Of a stretch of DNA of 26,294 nt, positions 16,785-22,874 are shown piece after piece. This DNA comes from an uncultured Collinsella sp. Its GTDB lineage: Bacteria; Actinomycetota; Coriobacteriia; Coriobacteriales; Coriobacteriaceae. Position 1 is the first letter of the stretch; each line of letters opens with the position of its first letter. The stretch is from positions 1-26,294 of the forward strand of contig CAAESW010000008.1 of the NCBI GenBank assembly GCA_900758845.1. Reading direction: 5' to 3'. A program made the position numbers and the translations under genes. Under the pieces are notes generated by a model that worked only from the letters and a program-made list of their open reading frames with translations, made no database searches and was not told the origin of the DNA.

Positions 16785-16912
16785 GGCGCACCCCTCCCCT
16801 AAAATCCACATTTGTCATAGTCAAACATGCGTATTGTACGCTGTCAACGCGAGCTGGAGCGCCTTTAAGGCTGTTTTAAGAACTTTTTTAGAGGATGTGG
16901 GGGCCAGGAGAA
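16785..16912 (-). promoter_or_regulatory. Leader/promoter region of the pel-type operon
   Basis: The 128-base gap holds a consensus -35-like TTGACA (16842-16847) next to a short palindrome GCGTA-CAA-TACGC (16829-16841), plus GCCTT-A-AAGGC at 16861-16871. A matching -10 box at normal spacing was not clear. The palindrome next to the -35 box could be a regulator site. No terminator with a T run separates this gap from the chaperone gene upstream. Confidence 0.35.
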
Positions 16913-17338
16913 CTAAATAGTGAATCCAATCTGTGGCAGATAAAGCGGCCCCCATACTCCACCAGCAGCGACATTTTCAATAATGCCCCTTGCGTAGGAA
17001 TACAGGTCTTGCATGCCGAAGCTAAGAGCCTCCCTATCAAATGCTTCGTCGTCTAAATCAGACGGAGCACGATAGATACCGGACACGGATATTTCGGAAC
17101 GGTAATAGTGCCCCTCATCGCTGGGAATGAGCTCTATGACGAGGTTGAGCTGCCGAAATCTAGCTCCATTTTCATCAGTGAAGGCATTCGTTATGTCATT
17201 TCTAACGTTAAACTCACCGTCTGACTTATTAACTCCCTCCTTAGGGGTCATTCCGCCATCAAATGAAAACCTGTCGACTTTTTTAGACATGCATGTAATC
17301 GATGAAGACTCAATGCGCTGCTTCTTCAGAGAGTCCAT
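16913..17338 (-). CDS. SecB-like chaperone of a toxin-antitoxin-chaperone operon
   Basis: This 141-residue protein matches the SecB fold by pattern. The end of the protein, LYSYARGIIENVAAGGVWGP followed by LYLPQIGF, corresponds to the SecB helix and loop seen as LFPYARECI, then two dozen residues with the PxxLxPxxF type ending. A preceding beta-rich half (LNLVIELIPSD, YYRSEISVSGIY) fits the SecB sheet. The ATG starts immediately after the antitoxin stop, with GGAG upstream. In known TAC systems such a solitary SecB-like protein binds the antitoxin's C-terminal tail and protects it. General protein export is unlikely to be its main job, because Gram-positive actinobacteria normally lack housekeeping SecB. 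Confidence 0.82.
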   Translation of the reverse strand: MDSLKKQRIESSSITCMSKKVDRFSFDGGMTPKEGVNKSDGEFNVRNDITNAFTDENGARFRQLNLVIELIPSDEGHYYRSEISVSGIYRAPSDLDDEAFDREALSFGMQDLYSYARGIIENVAAGGVWGPLYLPQIGFTI

Positions 17339-17851
17339 TTACATCTCCAATCGGAAGAGATTCTCATCAACCAAAGGATCAGAATCCCTATAAGCAGGAA
17401 CTTTTCCTCCTGGTATTACAGACAAAAGCGACGAGCTAAGACTTGCACTCCTCTCATGAGGAGACAAGCCGAGATATCTGCGGACCTCAGGAACATCGCG
17501 AATGAGCCTCATAAGGGTATTGGCAGTAATAGATTGTTGCGATGCGCCGTTCTCCCAACGAGAGGCCGTGGGCTTCGAAACACCTAAGACCGACTCAAAA
17601 TCATGCTGTGTTAAGCCGAGATCTGAGCGCAAATGCTTTATTTCCGAGGGAGATAGAAGCTCATGAGCCTTGGCGTATTGCGCGGCAAGTGCATGGGCGA
17701 GCTTAGTCGCCTCTGCAACAGTCATTTCATCGTTGCCGCACTCGCAAACATAATGCTCAATTCCTTTTACGGTAATTTTCTCTCCACGGTAAATTTCAGT
17801 CATTGGCGCCGTGGTAAATTGCATTTCTTTGCCGCATTCCATGCAACGCAT
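17339..17851 (-). CDS. mqsA: MqsA/YgiT-type antitoxin with C-terminal chaperone-dependent tail
   Basis: This 170-residue antitoxin has an N-terminal zinc-finger domain (CMEC at 3-6 and CEC at 36-38, one residue shorter than the usual second CxxC). An XRE/HTH domain (about 75-125) carries TQHDFESVLGVSKPTASRWE. Beyond that is a tail of about 45 residues that Escherichia coli MqsA lacks; it includes the hydrophobic LSSSLLSVI and ends LFRLEM. In toxin-antitoxin-chaperone systems such tails (ChAD) make the antitoxin unstable unless SecB-like chaperone is bound. AAAGGAGG sits 4 bases before ATG 17851; the longer reading frame is not needed. It should neutralise MqsR and repress the operon through the palindromes upstream. 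Confidence 0.88.
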   Translation of the reverse strand: MRCMECGKEMQFTTAPMTEIYRGEKITVKGIEHYVCECGNDEMTVAEATKLAHALAAQYAKAHELLSPSEIKHLRSDLGLTQHDFESVLGVSKPTASRWENGASQQSITANTLMRLIRDVPEVRRYLGLSPHERSASLSSSLLSVIPGGKVPAYRDSDPLVDENLFRLEM

Positions 17852-17861
17852 GACTCCTCCT

Positions 17862-18209
17862 TTAATGAATGTATCCATCGATGTTCGCAGACAAAACGTT
17901 TAAATGTGCATTTCCTTCGGAATCAATTGAAAACTTAACGTACCAATCCTCGCATTCAAAACCTCGGCACACGTAGACATCTGCGTAAACATCATGCAGA
18001 GGCCCATCCATATCGAGCGCGATGGATTTTCTAAAATCATCAGGCTTCAGATAATCAAATAGGTCAGCAAGGAAATGATCGATGTCCAAATAACCAAACT
18101 GATTCATCAGGTGTCTGCGCACCCTACCATTTACAATCATCTTTCCCGAGCGAGCCAAAGACTTCGCTTCGTCAAGTGAATATGTCGGTCGGAGCTTGGT
18201 TCGATTCAT
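17862..18209 (-). CDS. mqsR: MqsR-family toxin
   Basis: This 115-residue protein shows the MqsR/RelE-like RNase pattern. It has TYSLDEAKSLARSGKMIV at the start, then the central FLADLFDYLKPDDFRKSI matching the MqsR block that ends in SDFYKSM, then LHDVYADVYV and WYVKFSID near the end. MqsR proteins are ribosome-independent mRNA interferases that cut at GC-containing sites; the target site here is not predictable. It is the first gene of the operon, ten bases before the antitoxin, the typical mqsRA order. ATG 18209 has AAGGGG at good spacing; a GTG six bases upstream is less likely. Confidence 0.85.
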   Translation of the reverse strand: MNRTKLRPTYSLDEAKSLARSGKMIVNGRVRRHLMNQFGYLDIDHFLADLFDYLKPDDFRKSIALDMDGPLHDVYADVYVCRGFECEDWYVKFSIDSEGNAHLNVLSANIDGYIH

Positions 18210-18220
18210 AACCACCCCTT

Positions 18221-18239
18221 AGTTAGCATAATGCTAACT
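18221..18239. promoter_or_regulatory. Perfect palindrome over the transcription start of the toxin operon
   Basis: AGTTAGCAT and ATGCTAACT are separated by one base (19 bases in all). The palindrome overlaps the -10 box and the likely start of transcription, 12 bases upstream of the toxin start. It is probably the MqsA (or MqsR-MqsA) operator. Confidence 0.75.
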
Positions 18240-18265
18240 ATATTCGTCTTGTTGCCAATTGGCAA
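18237..18265 (-). promoter_or_regulatory. Promoter of the toxin-antitoxin-chaperone operon
   Basis: On the minus strand TTGCCA (18260-18265) and TATAGT (18237-18242) are exactly 17 bases apart, a good sigma-70-type promoter. Both hexamers overlap palindromes, so binding of the antitoxin would block polymerase. Confidence 0.7.
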
Positions 18266-18266
18266 C
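18251..18266. promoter_or_regulatory. Second perfect palindrome over the -35 box
   Basis: GTTGCCAATTGGCAAC is a 16-base perfect palindrome covering the -35 hexamer. Its sequence differs from the 18221-18239 palindrome, so it may bind a different protein or a different complex state. Confidence 0.65.
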
Positions 18267-18316
18267 TCTATATGACGGTCCGCATCGGGCGCATTAACGC
18301 CTTTTTTGCGTCTATC

Positions 18317-18438
18317 CGGAAGTGCAGGGTAAGACCGAGATCTGGGGACCAGACCTTGGTCTTACCCTTCCACGACCTGCGGTTTTGTCGTCAAAATTCG
18401 AGTTGTGCTCGGAGGTTTTCGATTTCCCCGCACTTCCG
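18317..18438. repeat. Nested inverted-repeat element
   Basis: Outer arms CGGAAGTGC and GCACTTCCG enclose an inner hairpin at 18327-18367 whose 19-base arms (from GGGTAAGACCGAGATCTGG) match with two mismatches across a 3-base loop. The nested symmetry suggests a miniature repeat or structured RNA element. Confidence 0.55.
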
Positions 18439-18515
18439 AAATAACGACTCCGCATCGAGGGTTCTAACAACAAAGGTGGCATCCACGACAACACCTAGTA
18501 GCCGCGGAAACGTCA

Positions 18516-18550
18516 AAGGGTCGTTACCGGAAAACCGAACAACGACCCTT
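18516..18550. repeat. Hairpin with 10-bp perfect stem
   Basis: AAGGGTCGTT and AACGACCCTT pair perfectly around a 15-base loop containing ACCGGAAAACCG. No T run follows on either side. It is probably part of the same repeat cluster as 18317-18438. Confidence 0.5.
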
Positions 18551-18729
18551 CTTGGTCATCGCCTCACGTAGAGTGCACGACGACAGTATCACCGAGAACC
18601 TCTTACCGTAACGCCCATCAACCCAATAGGGCACTAATGAGGAACGATCAGAAATACAGATGTCCGCTCCCCAAATCTCCATCTAAATAAAACTAGGGGA
18701 TGCCCTCCCTTAGGAAGGAACCCCCTTGC

Positions 18730-18760
18730 AAAACGATGGCCTATAGCACGCCTTCGTTTT
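18730..18760 (-). terminator. Terminator-like hairpin, usable in both directions
   Basis: AAAACGAAGGC and GCCATCGTTTT pair with one mismatch around a 9-base loop, with A/T runs at both feet. On the minus strand it lies about 28 bases past the stop of the decayed membrane gene, as its original terminator would. Confidence 0.6.
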
Positions 18761-18788
18761 TCATTTAGGACATCATAGCGCAGCATCA

Positions 18789-19034
18789 CTATTTCGAAGA
18801 GCGGTTGGACACAAATAGATTGAGAACATTAATCGCCGCAAGCCCGCCTACAAGAGAACAGGCAACGGTTGTTTTATCCAAACAGCCCAATATGATGGCG
18901 CCGGCCATCAACGTAAGATTAAGAAGTATCGTTCCATATTGCGCTCAAGGAATCTGCTCGGCATCAACCTTATTCATGACGTCAAGTCGAGCCGACTCTG
19001 CCCTCTACTGGTTTGCGATCGTGTCATAAGTCAT
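18789..19034 (-). pseudogene. Decayed small membrane protein (DUF2335-like C-terminus)
   Basis: Read from an ATG at 19034, the frame gives about 80 codons with two in-frame stops (TAG after ANQ, TGA after AEQIP). The sense between them is protein-like: RAESARLDVMNKVDAEQ, then two hydrophobic segments (LLNLTLMAGAIILGCL and ACSLVGGLAAINVLNLF) and the tail VSNRSSK. This helix-then-two-membrane-segments ending resembles DUF2335 proteins, but the family match is tentative. A terminator-like hairpin follows. It is probably a dead gene. Confidence 0.45.
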
Positions 19035-19603
19035 GCATCACAACGGTAATCTGCCAAACAGGGCCATGCCCCCGGACGCCAGGCCGGTTCGCTACGAATC
19101 GGGCGCTACACCAACTTTCTCGACACTACCTTACCAATCGGTACAATCTCGCCTTCCTCGCTCAAATCACCAACGAAAAAGCCTCCGTATCATCGAAGCG
19201 ATTAATTCGCTTAGCCAGAATCTCGCAATCAGAAAGGATGACCTCGATGAACTCCACGTCCTTATATCCTGCTTCATAGAGACGCACTTCATCCTATTCA
19301 ATGACTTTGCGAGACGCAGGGCGCATGTGCTCAGGCGGGCTAGCGACAATCTCGACATCTCATCCGAGCCCTCCCTCGATCTCAAGGCAGAGTTCACATA
19401 GCGTGCAAAAAATCATTGCTTCGCCGCAGACTAGACACAAATCAATATTGCTATCTGGCGTTCGCTCGTCACGGACGAGCGAACGCCAGATAGGCATGCT
19501 TCACGGACGTCTGAACGAAACAGCATGCGGGAAACGGCAACGGATATCGACAGGGGCAATCATGGCTCAACTCATCATTCCGAATATATAGAAGGAAATC
19601 GCC
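19035..19603. other. 569-base stretch of gene debris
   Basis: No intact gene is evident. A plus-strand frame at about 19182-19401 (KSLRIIEAINSLSQNLAIRK onward, ending DLKAEFT) has C-rich third positions and amphipathic helices, so it may be the tail of a lost gene. No start or ribosome site supports it and no family was recognised. The perfect 20-bp hairpin at 19451-19493 follows. Confidence 0.4.
19451..19493. repeat. Perfect 20-bp hairpin with a 3-base loop
   Basis: CTATCTGGCGTTCGCTCGTC and its exact reverse complement flank the loop ACG. There is no T run on either side, so an ordinary terminator is unlikely. Perfect symmetry over 20 bp in decayed DNA suggests recent origin or selection, for example a mobile-element end, an msd-like RNA stem or a protein site. 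Confidence 0.8.
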
Positions 19604-19663
19604 ATGCGCCTGTTCCACGGCCCGATGGTTAATCGAGTCGATGTGATCAACGAAAATTACTGA
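19604..19663 (+). pseudogene. N-terminal fragment resembling DUF3990 proteins
   Basis: A plus-strand ATG with AAGGAAA upstream starts MRLFHGPMVNRVDVINENY and then stops. MxLFHG is the usual start of DUF3990 proteins, a family of about 150 residues or more, so this would be a 19-residue stump. The match is short, and it may be chance. Confidence 0.3.
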
Positions 19664-19704
19664 GACTTTATTATGGCAGAACCCCAATCTTTAAGTTTCA
19701 GAAG

Positions 19705-19869
19705 CTATCGATAGTCACTTCCAGTTTCTTTTCGAAGGGATTTCAGAGTTTTATCCTTCCTAGCCTTACGCCCATCAGAATTCCTAAGTGTGCCTGTTGG
19801 GAGGTCATGCTTCTTCTCGTAAGTACCAACCGTACAATCGCTTCTTGTTTTCCTGACTTTGCCAAACAT
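19705..19869 (-). CDS. Small basic protein with an internal repeat
   Basis: This 54-residue protein has a very strong ribosome site (AAGGAGGAAAG before ATG 19869); the frame is open further upstream, but this start is clearly best. It is rich in Lys and Arg and contains two similar units, RKTRSDCTVGTYEKKHD and RKARKDKTLKSLRKETG, joined by LPTGTLRNSDG. The charge and repeat suggest nucleic-acid binding, but no family was recognised. It lies about 250 bases downstream of the retron reverse transcriptase on the same strand, so it may be an accessory of the retron or an independent gene. Confidence 0.6.
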   Translation of the reverse strand: MFGKVRKTRSDCTVGTYEKKHDLPTGTLRNSDGRKARKDKTLKSLRKETGSDYR

Positions 19870-20119
19870 ATCTTTCCTCCTTAATTGGACGTAATTATAG
19901 CCGTGAAACAAACCGGCAGCGAACAACCTACCGTGCAGCATCGACATAATCAGGGCACGCAGCGACAACAGAACGTCCGAATTCAAAGCGAGACGGGTTC
20001 CCGAGGGGAAATGTAAGCGCAAGAGAAGCTATGCCCATGAAGCCCCTCTCGATGGAGACGAGAGAGAAGAAAGCGCGGATTGGCAACCATTGGAACGTCT
20101 TTCGCGACACCGCCATCCA

Positions 20120-21076
20120 TCACCCATAGGCGAGCTCCATTAGTGCAGGCATAACGCCTCCGCTGGACACAGCCTTACCATAGCTCGCGTACTTGGCTAA
20201 AAGTGCATTGCAATAATCCGGTTCAACCTGTTTGCAAAAGCTCAGATGGCCTAAAACGCGATGGGCGTGATTAGGATCGCACTCGCGCATAAGCACCTGG
20301 TATAACGAGCGCTTTAGCTCTGCTTTTCTTTGAGGCCCCAGTCGAAGGACGCCATCGCAGTCAAGATAGATACCCGTGATTTTACGAAGGTGCCCTCGCC
20401 CAAAACAACGAGTTTTGTCATTATTCAAATCAAAACCCTTTTGCCGTAGGCGATTACCAACAAAAGTTGAAATCTCCGCAGAGTTTATCCATTCAGATGA
20501 TGAAATGCAGATGTCGTCAGAGTATCGTGAGTAGACGAATCCTTCGCCTAGTCTAGCTGCAATCTCTTGGTCAAACGAAGCCATTATGCGATTGGCAATA
20601 AAGGGCGAACACGGAGAACCCGTTGCAAGAGAACCCCGATAACATGATAAAGCTACGAAAAGATCGATATCGTCTGCAGTAAGACGCGAGCGAGATTCAG
20701 CGTTTGTCGACCGATACGTTCCCCCTGAAAACAAATTCCTAACCATTTGCTGAGTGCAGGACTCAAAGAAATGGCAAATATCAAGCAGAAGAAAATGACT
20801 GCTCTTAGCATGGAGCCCGGCATTACGGCAGACACTTGAGCCCTTTTCGTAGGCTGTAGCGTAAGGAAGATCTATATCAAACTCCGTATTTATATAGTCC
20901 GATATCCAACACTGAACGAGCTTCAAATCTGGTTGAGGCGCAACGATCTTTCTCCCGCCGGCAGAAAAACAGTGATACTTATCTGACGTTGAGCTCGCAA
21001 GGTCCAGTAGCTGGCGATTTGTCATTCCAAGATCGAAGCAAATTCTATCCGCAATAGACACCGGCAACGCCTCCAT
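20120..21076 (-). CDS. Retron reverse transcriptase
   Basis: This 318-residue group II-intron-like reverse transcriptase is of retron type and makes multicopy single-stranded DNA from the adjacent RNA. It shows the retron NAxxH motif as NAGLH (85-89), the first catalytic Asp in LLLDICHFF (Asp99), the RT4 block GSPCSPFIANRIM, the catalytic YSDD (185-188; YADD is commoner), and ITG (233-235) in place of the retron VTG motif. Length is typical. The ATG at 21076 overlaps the effector gene by 32 bases, so the two are translationally coupled. The order RNA, effector, reverse transcriptase is that of Eco1/Ec86-type (type II-A) retrons. It probably forms an inhibitory complex with the effector until phage infection. 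Confidence 0.93.
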   Translation of the reverse strand: MEALPVSIADRICFDLGMTNRQLLDLASSTSDKYHCFSAGGRKIVAPQPDLKLVQCWISDYINTEFDIDLPYATAYEKGSSVCRNAGLHAKSSHFLLLDICHFFESCTQQMVRNLFSGGTYRSTNAESRSRLTADDIDLFVALSCYRGSLATGSPCSPFIANRIMASFDQEIAARLGEGFVYSRYSDDICISSSEWINSAEISTFVGNRLRQKGFDLNNDKTRCFGRGHLRKITGIYLDCDGVLRLGPQRKAELKRSLYQVLMRECDPNHAHRVLGHLSFCKQVEPDYCNALLAKYASYGKAVSSGGVMPALMELAYG

Positions 21077-22052
21077 ACCCCATTGATCTCTTGCGAAGGA
21101 TTACCCGCGCCCTCATGTTTGAGAAATCTTGGTCTTCGCTTCCCTTAAACATGAAATAGGAATCGAGGTGTATCGTGCTTTTAATCAGGGAGTCCGAACC
21201 CTTGTTGCATCCCACTTTAGAAACAAGACCGGTAGCTCTCATCATGCAGCAAACATCCGACCAAGATATCGGAACGCCGGCATTTTTCATATCCGCATTT
21301 AAAATGGGTGAGTATATTTTGAGCTTACTAGCACGGAAACCTTTGGCCGCACAGTATATCGTTCGTAAATCGGTCTCTGACATGGGCCCCAATATTTGAA
21401 GCAAATCAAGTAACTCATGGACGAGTGAGCCCACGTTAATCTCGGATTCGTCTCGATTGATCTTCTTTCTAGCGGCCTTTAAGCCAGCCTTGCCCCGCTT
21501 AGTAGCATTAACACCAATAAGGAGTCTTAGTTCAGAAACAAAGCGGCACAAGTCAGGCGAAGACATCGGGTTATTTAAGTCTAAGTAAAAGACTTTGTTA
21601 AGCGAAGAGTCGCCCGTGGCTATTTCTTTCACTGGCCCATCAATCAAGAAGCTCCGAGAGCCCTTATATTGCTTTCCAACGGCAACAGAGGTAATCCAAG
21701 CAGCATGAGGCAAAGCGGAGAAAGCACCCAACTCGCAAAAAGATCCACAGCTCTCTGCAAAAATCAATATCCAGTCAGATATGTCGGCAAGCATGGCCTC
21801 TTGCTGAAGTAAATTAAGTCTCGAACCGTCCATTTCCGCCGCTACGTCTTCGGCAGTAAGACAAAAAACGTTTTTTAAAGCCTCGGTGTGATTGTTGGAC
21901 ACATAAGCTCTAAAGAATCGTCGAGAGGAATGCAGGCTCTGATCACCGCCGCAGGGAAAGATAAACAAGGGCAGTTTATTGACGTCACGATAAACCCTCA
22001 GATGATTTCTCAGGATATTCAAATCAGTTTTACTGATACAGTCGCAGAGCAT
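21045..22052 (-). CDS. Retron type II-A effector, nucleoside deoxyribosyltransferase-like
   Basis: This 335-residue toxin-like effector of the Eco1/St85 class has an N-terminal NDT-like Rossmann domain showing LFIFPCGGD (CGGD at 34-37). The catalytic-loop signature is FAESCGSFCELGAFS (98-112) with the key Glu. The block RSFLIDGPVK resembles RSFINYGPVR of the Eco1 effector. A winged-helix domain follows (about 210-310, beginning LGPMSETDLRTIY). The frame is open 11 codons further to a GTG, but ATG 22052 has GAGG upstream and puts CGGD at the same distance from the start as in Eco1. Eco1 effectors have been reported to act with the reverse transcriptase and msDNA and to consume NAD+ on activation; that this homologue does so is inference. 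Confidence 0.92.
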   Translation of the reverse strand: MLCDCISKTDLNILRNHLRVYRDVNKLPLFIFPCGGDQSLHSSRRFFRAYVSNNHTEALKNVFCLTAEDVAAEMDGSRLNLLQQEAMLADISDWILIFAESCGSFCELGAFSALPHAAWITSVAVGKQYKGSRSFLIDGPVKEIATGDSSLNKVFYLDLNNPMSSPDLCRFVSELRLLIGVNATKRGKAGLKAARKKINRDESEINVGSLVHELLDLLQILGPMSETDLRTIYCAAKGFRASKLKIYSPILNADMKNAGVPISWSDVCCMMRATGLVSKVGCNKGSDSLIKSTIHLDSYFMFKGSEDQDFSNMRARVILRKRSMGYGGVAGVYCG

Positions 22053-22240
22053 TGCACCTCGATTCCAATAAGGACAAGGCCGCACAGGCCGTGCATATGG
22101 TTATTCCGTAGGCACGGTTTCGGGTCCGTGGCTATGGAATAACCATATGCACGGACCCGAATTGGTAAAAACGTCTCAGTCCATCTTTGACAGAGGACTC
22201 GCTCCAATCGGGGCGATCAATGACTAGCTGCGACCTTGTC
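22035..22240 (-). ncRNA. Retron msr-msd RNA
   Basis: Directly upstream of the effector is a strongly structured stretch on the minus strand. Probable a1 (22228-22240, core GTCGCAG) and a2 (22035-22047, core CTGCGAC) pair over 7 perfect bases, with weaker extension. The msr part contains a hairpin AGTCC...GGACT. The msd part holds a 19-bp perfect stem (22089-22107 with 22136-22154) with an inner stem GCCACGG/CCGTGCC that has one mismatch, and a lower CCAAT/ATTGG pair. The layout fits Eco1-type retrons. The a2 side overlaps the first codons of the effector. Exact ends and the branching G are uncertain. Confidence 0.7.
22089..22154. repeat. msd stem: 19-bp perfect inverted repeat
   Basis: CCGTGCATATGGTTATTCC and its exact complement are 28 bases apart. 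A second, overlapping perfect inverted repeat (TTCGGGTCCGTG with CACGGACCCGAA, spanning about 22119-22161) could form an alternative fold using part of the same bases. Confidence 0.85.
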
Positions 22241-22413
22241 TCAAGTAACTTTACCATCACATTAGTGTCTAAGGCTTGATATTAGCCGGCTATAAATAGA
22301 AAGCATGCTAGTCCCGCATCAAGTTTATACTGCAAAATGTACTCTATTGAGCAGCGAGTCGCCCATTCTCGGCCTATTCCTGGCTGCTCTTCGCGGAGGA
22401 TTTCATCCCGTTG

Positions 22414-22809
22414 TCACTCCCCCTTCTTCTTGCACAACACATGTATCGCGTGTTCGCCGAAGATCGCCGTGGACAGTTTCATCGCCGCACCCTTAACGGC
22501 GTTGAAGAAGTTCTCAAGAAACGGTACGTTCATGTCGTAGTAGTTCATGTTCCTAAACAGCGCATAGATTGCCAGAAACGTTCTTGCAATGACCACTACA
22601 GCACTCATTGCAAGAACGTTATAGGGCGACTGGGAAATCCAGATCAAGGACCTTAAGCCCAGTTGGGCAAACCAATCTCCAACGATCAACAATCCGTCTT
22701 GGGCAGTCTTAATAACCCATGGGGAAAGTAGTTGCGCATAAGGAGGTGACGCATAATTTCTTTCACAAATTGACAAACACATAGAGGAACACGATTCACG
22801 CGTCGTCAT
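22414..22809 (-). CDS. Unrecognised protein with a hydrophobic segment, possibly truncated
   Basis: The frame of 131 residues has one or two hydrophobic segments (around VLAMSAVVVIARTFLAIYALF) and a basic end (CKKKGE). No family was recognised. There is no ribosome binding site before the ATG at 22809, and an in-frame stop lies just before it, against the IS256 remnant. The true N-terminus may therefore have been cut off by the insertion. A perfect 16-bp inverted repeat lies inside it. It may be a fragment or not a gene at all. Confidence 0.35.
   Translation of the reverse strand: MTTRESCSSMCLSICERNYASPPYAQLLSPWVIKTAQDGLLIVGDWFAQLGLRSLIWISQSPYNVLAMSAVVVIARTFLAIYALFRNMNYYDMNVPFLENFFNAVKGAAMKLSTAIFGEHAIHVLCKKKGE
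22577..22620. repeat. Perfect 16-bp inverted repeat
   Basis: AACGTTCTTGCAATGA and TCATTGCAAGAACGTT are separated by 12 bases. Perfect symmetry over 16 bp inside a possible reading frame is unusual. It could be a recombination or protein site, or a structured RNA stem. Confidence 0.8.
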
Positions 22810-22874
22810 ATGAGTTCAGGCGACCAAACAACAAATCATCGACGAAAGGGGCACGAGCCCCGTCTGCGAACATC

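Larger units (their letters stand above)
18267..18788. other. 522-base non-coding stretch with hairpins
   Basis: No reading frame here looks coding. The stretch holds a 19-bp hairpin (18327-18367), a wider inverted pair CGGAAGTGC/GCACTTCCG (18317-18325 and 18430-18438), a 10-bp hairpin (18516-18550) and a terminator-like hairpin (18730-18760). It looks like dispersed intergenic repeat material between the toxin operon promoter and a decayed gene. Confidence 0.6.

Noticed and set aside
19451..19493. Possibility that this hairpin is the retron's own msd
   Set aside because: It lies downstream of the RT by more than 600 bases, whereas type II-A retrons carry the RNA upstream of the effector, where a better candidate with a1/a2 pairing exists.
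19928..20116. A 62-codon minus-strand frame just past the RT stop, partly hydrophobic
   Set aside because: The start has no ribosome site and it overlaps the long upstream extension of the 54-residue gene; there was not enough to call it a gene.
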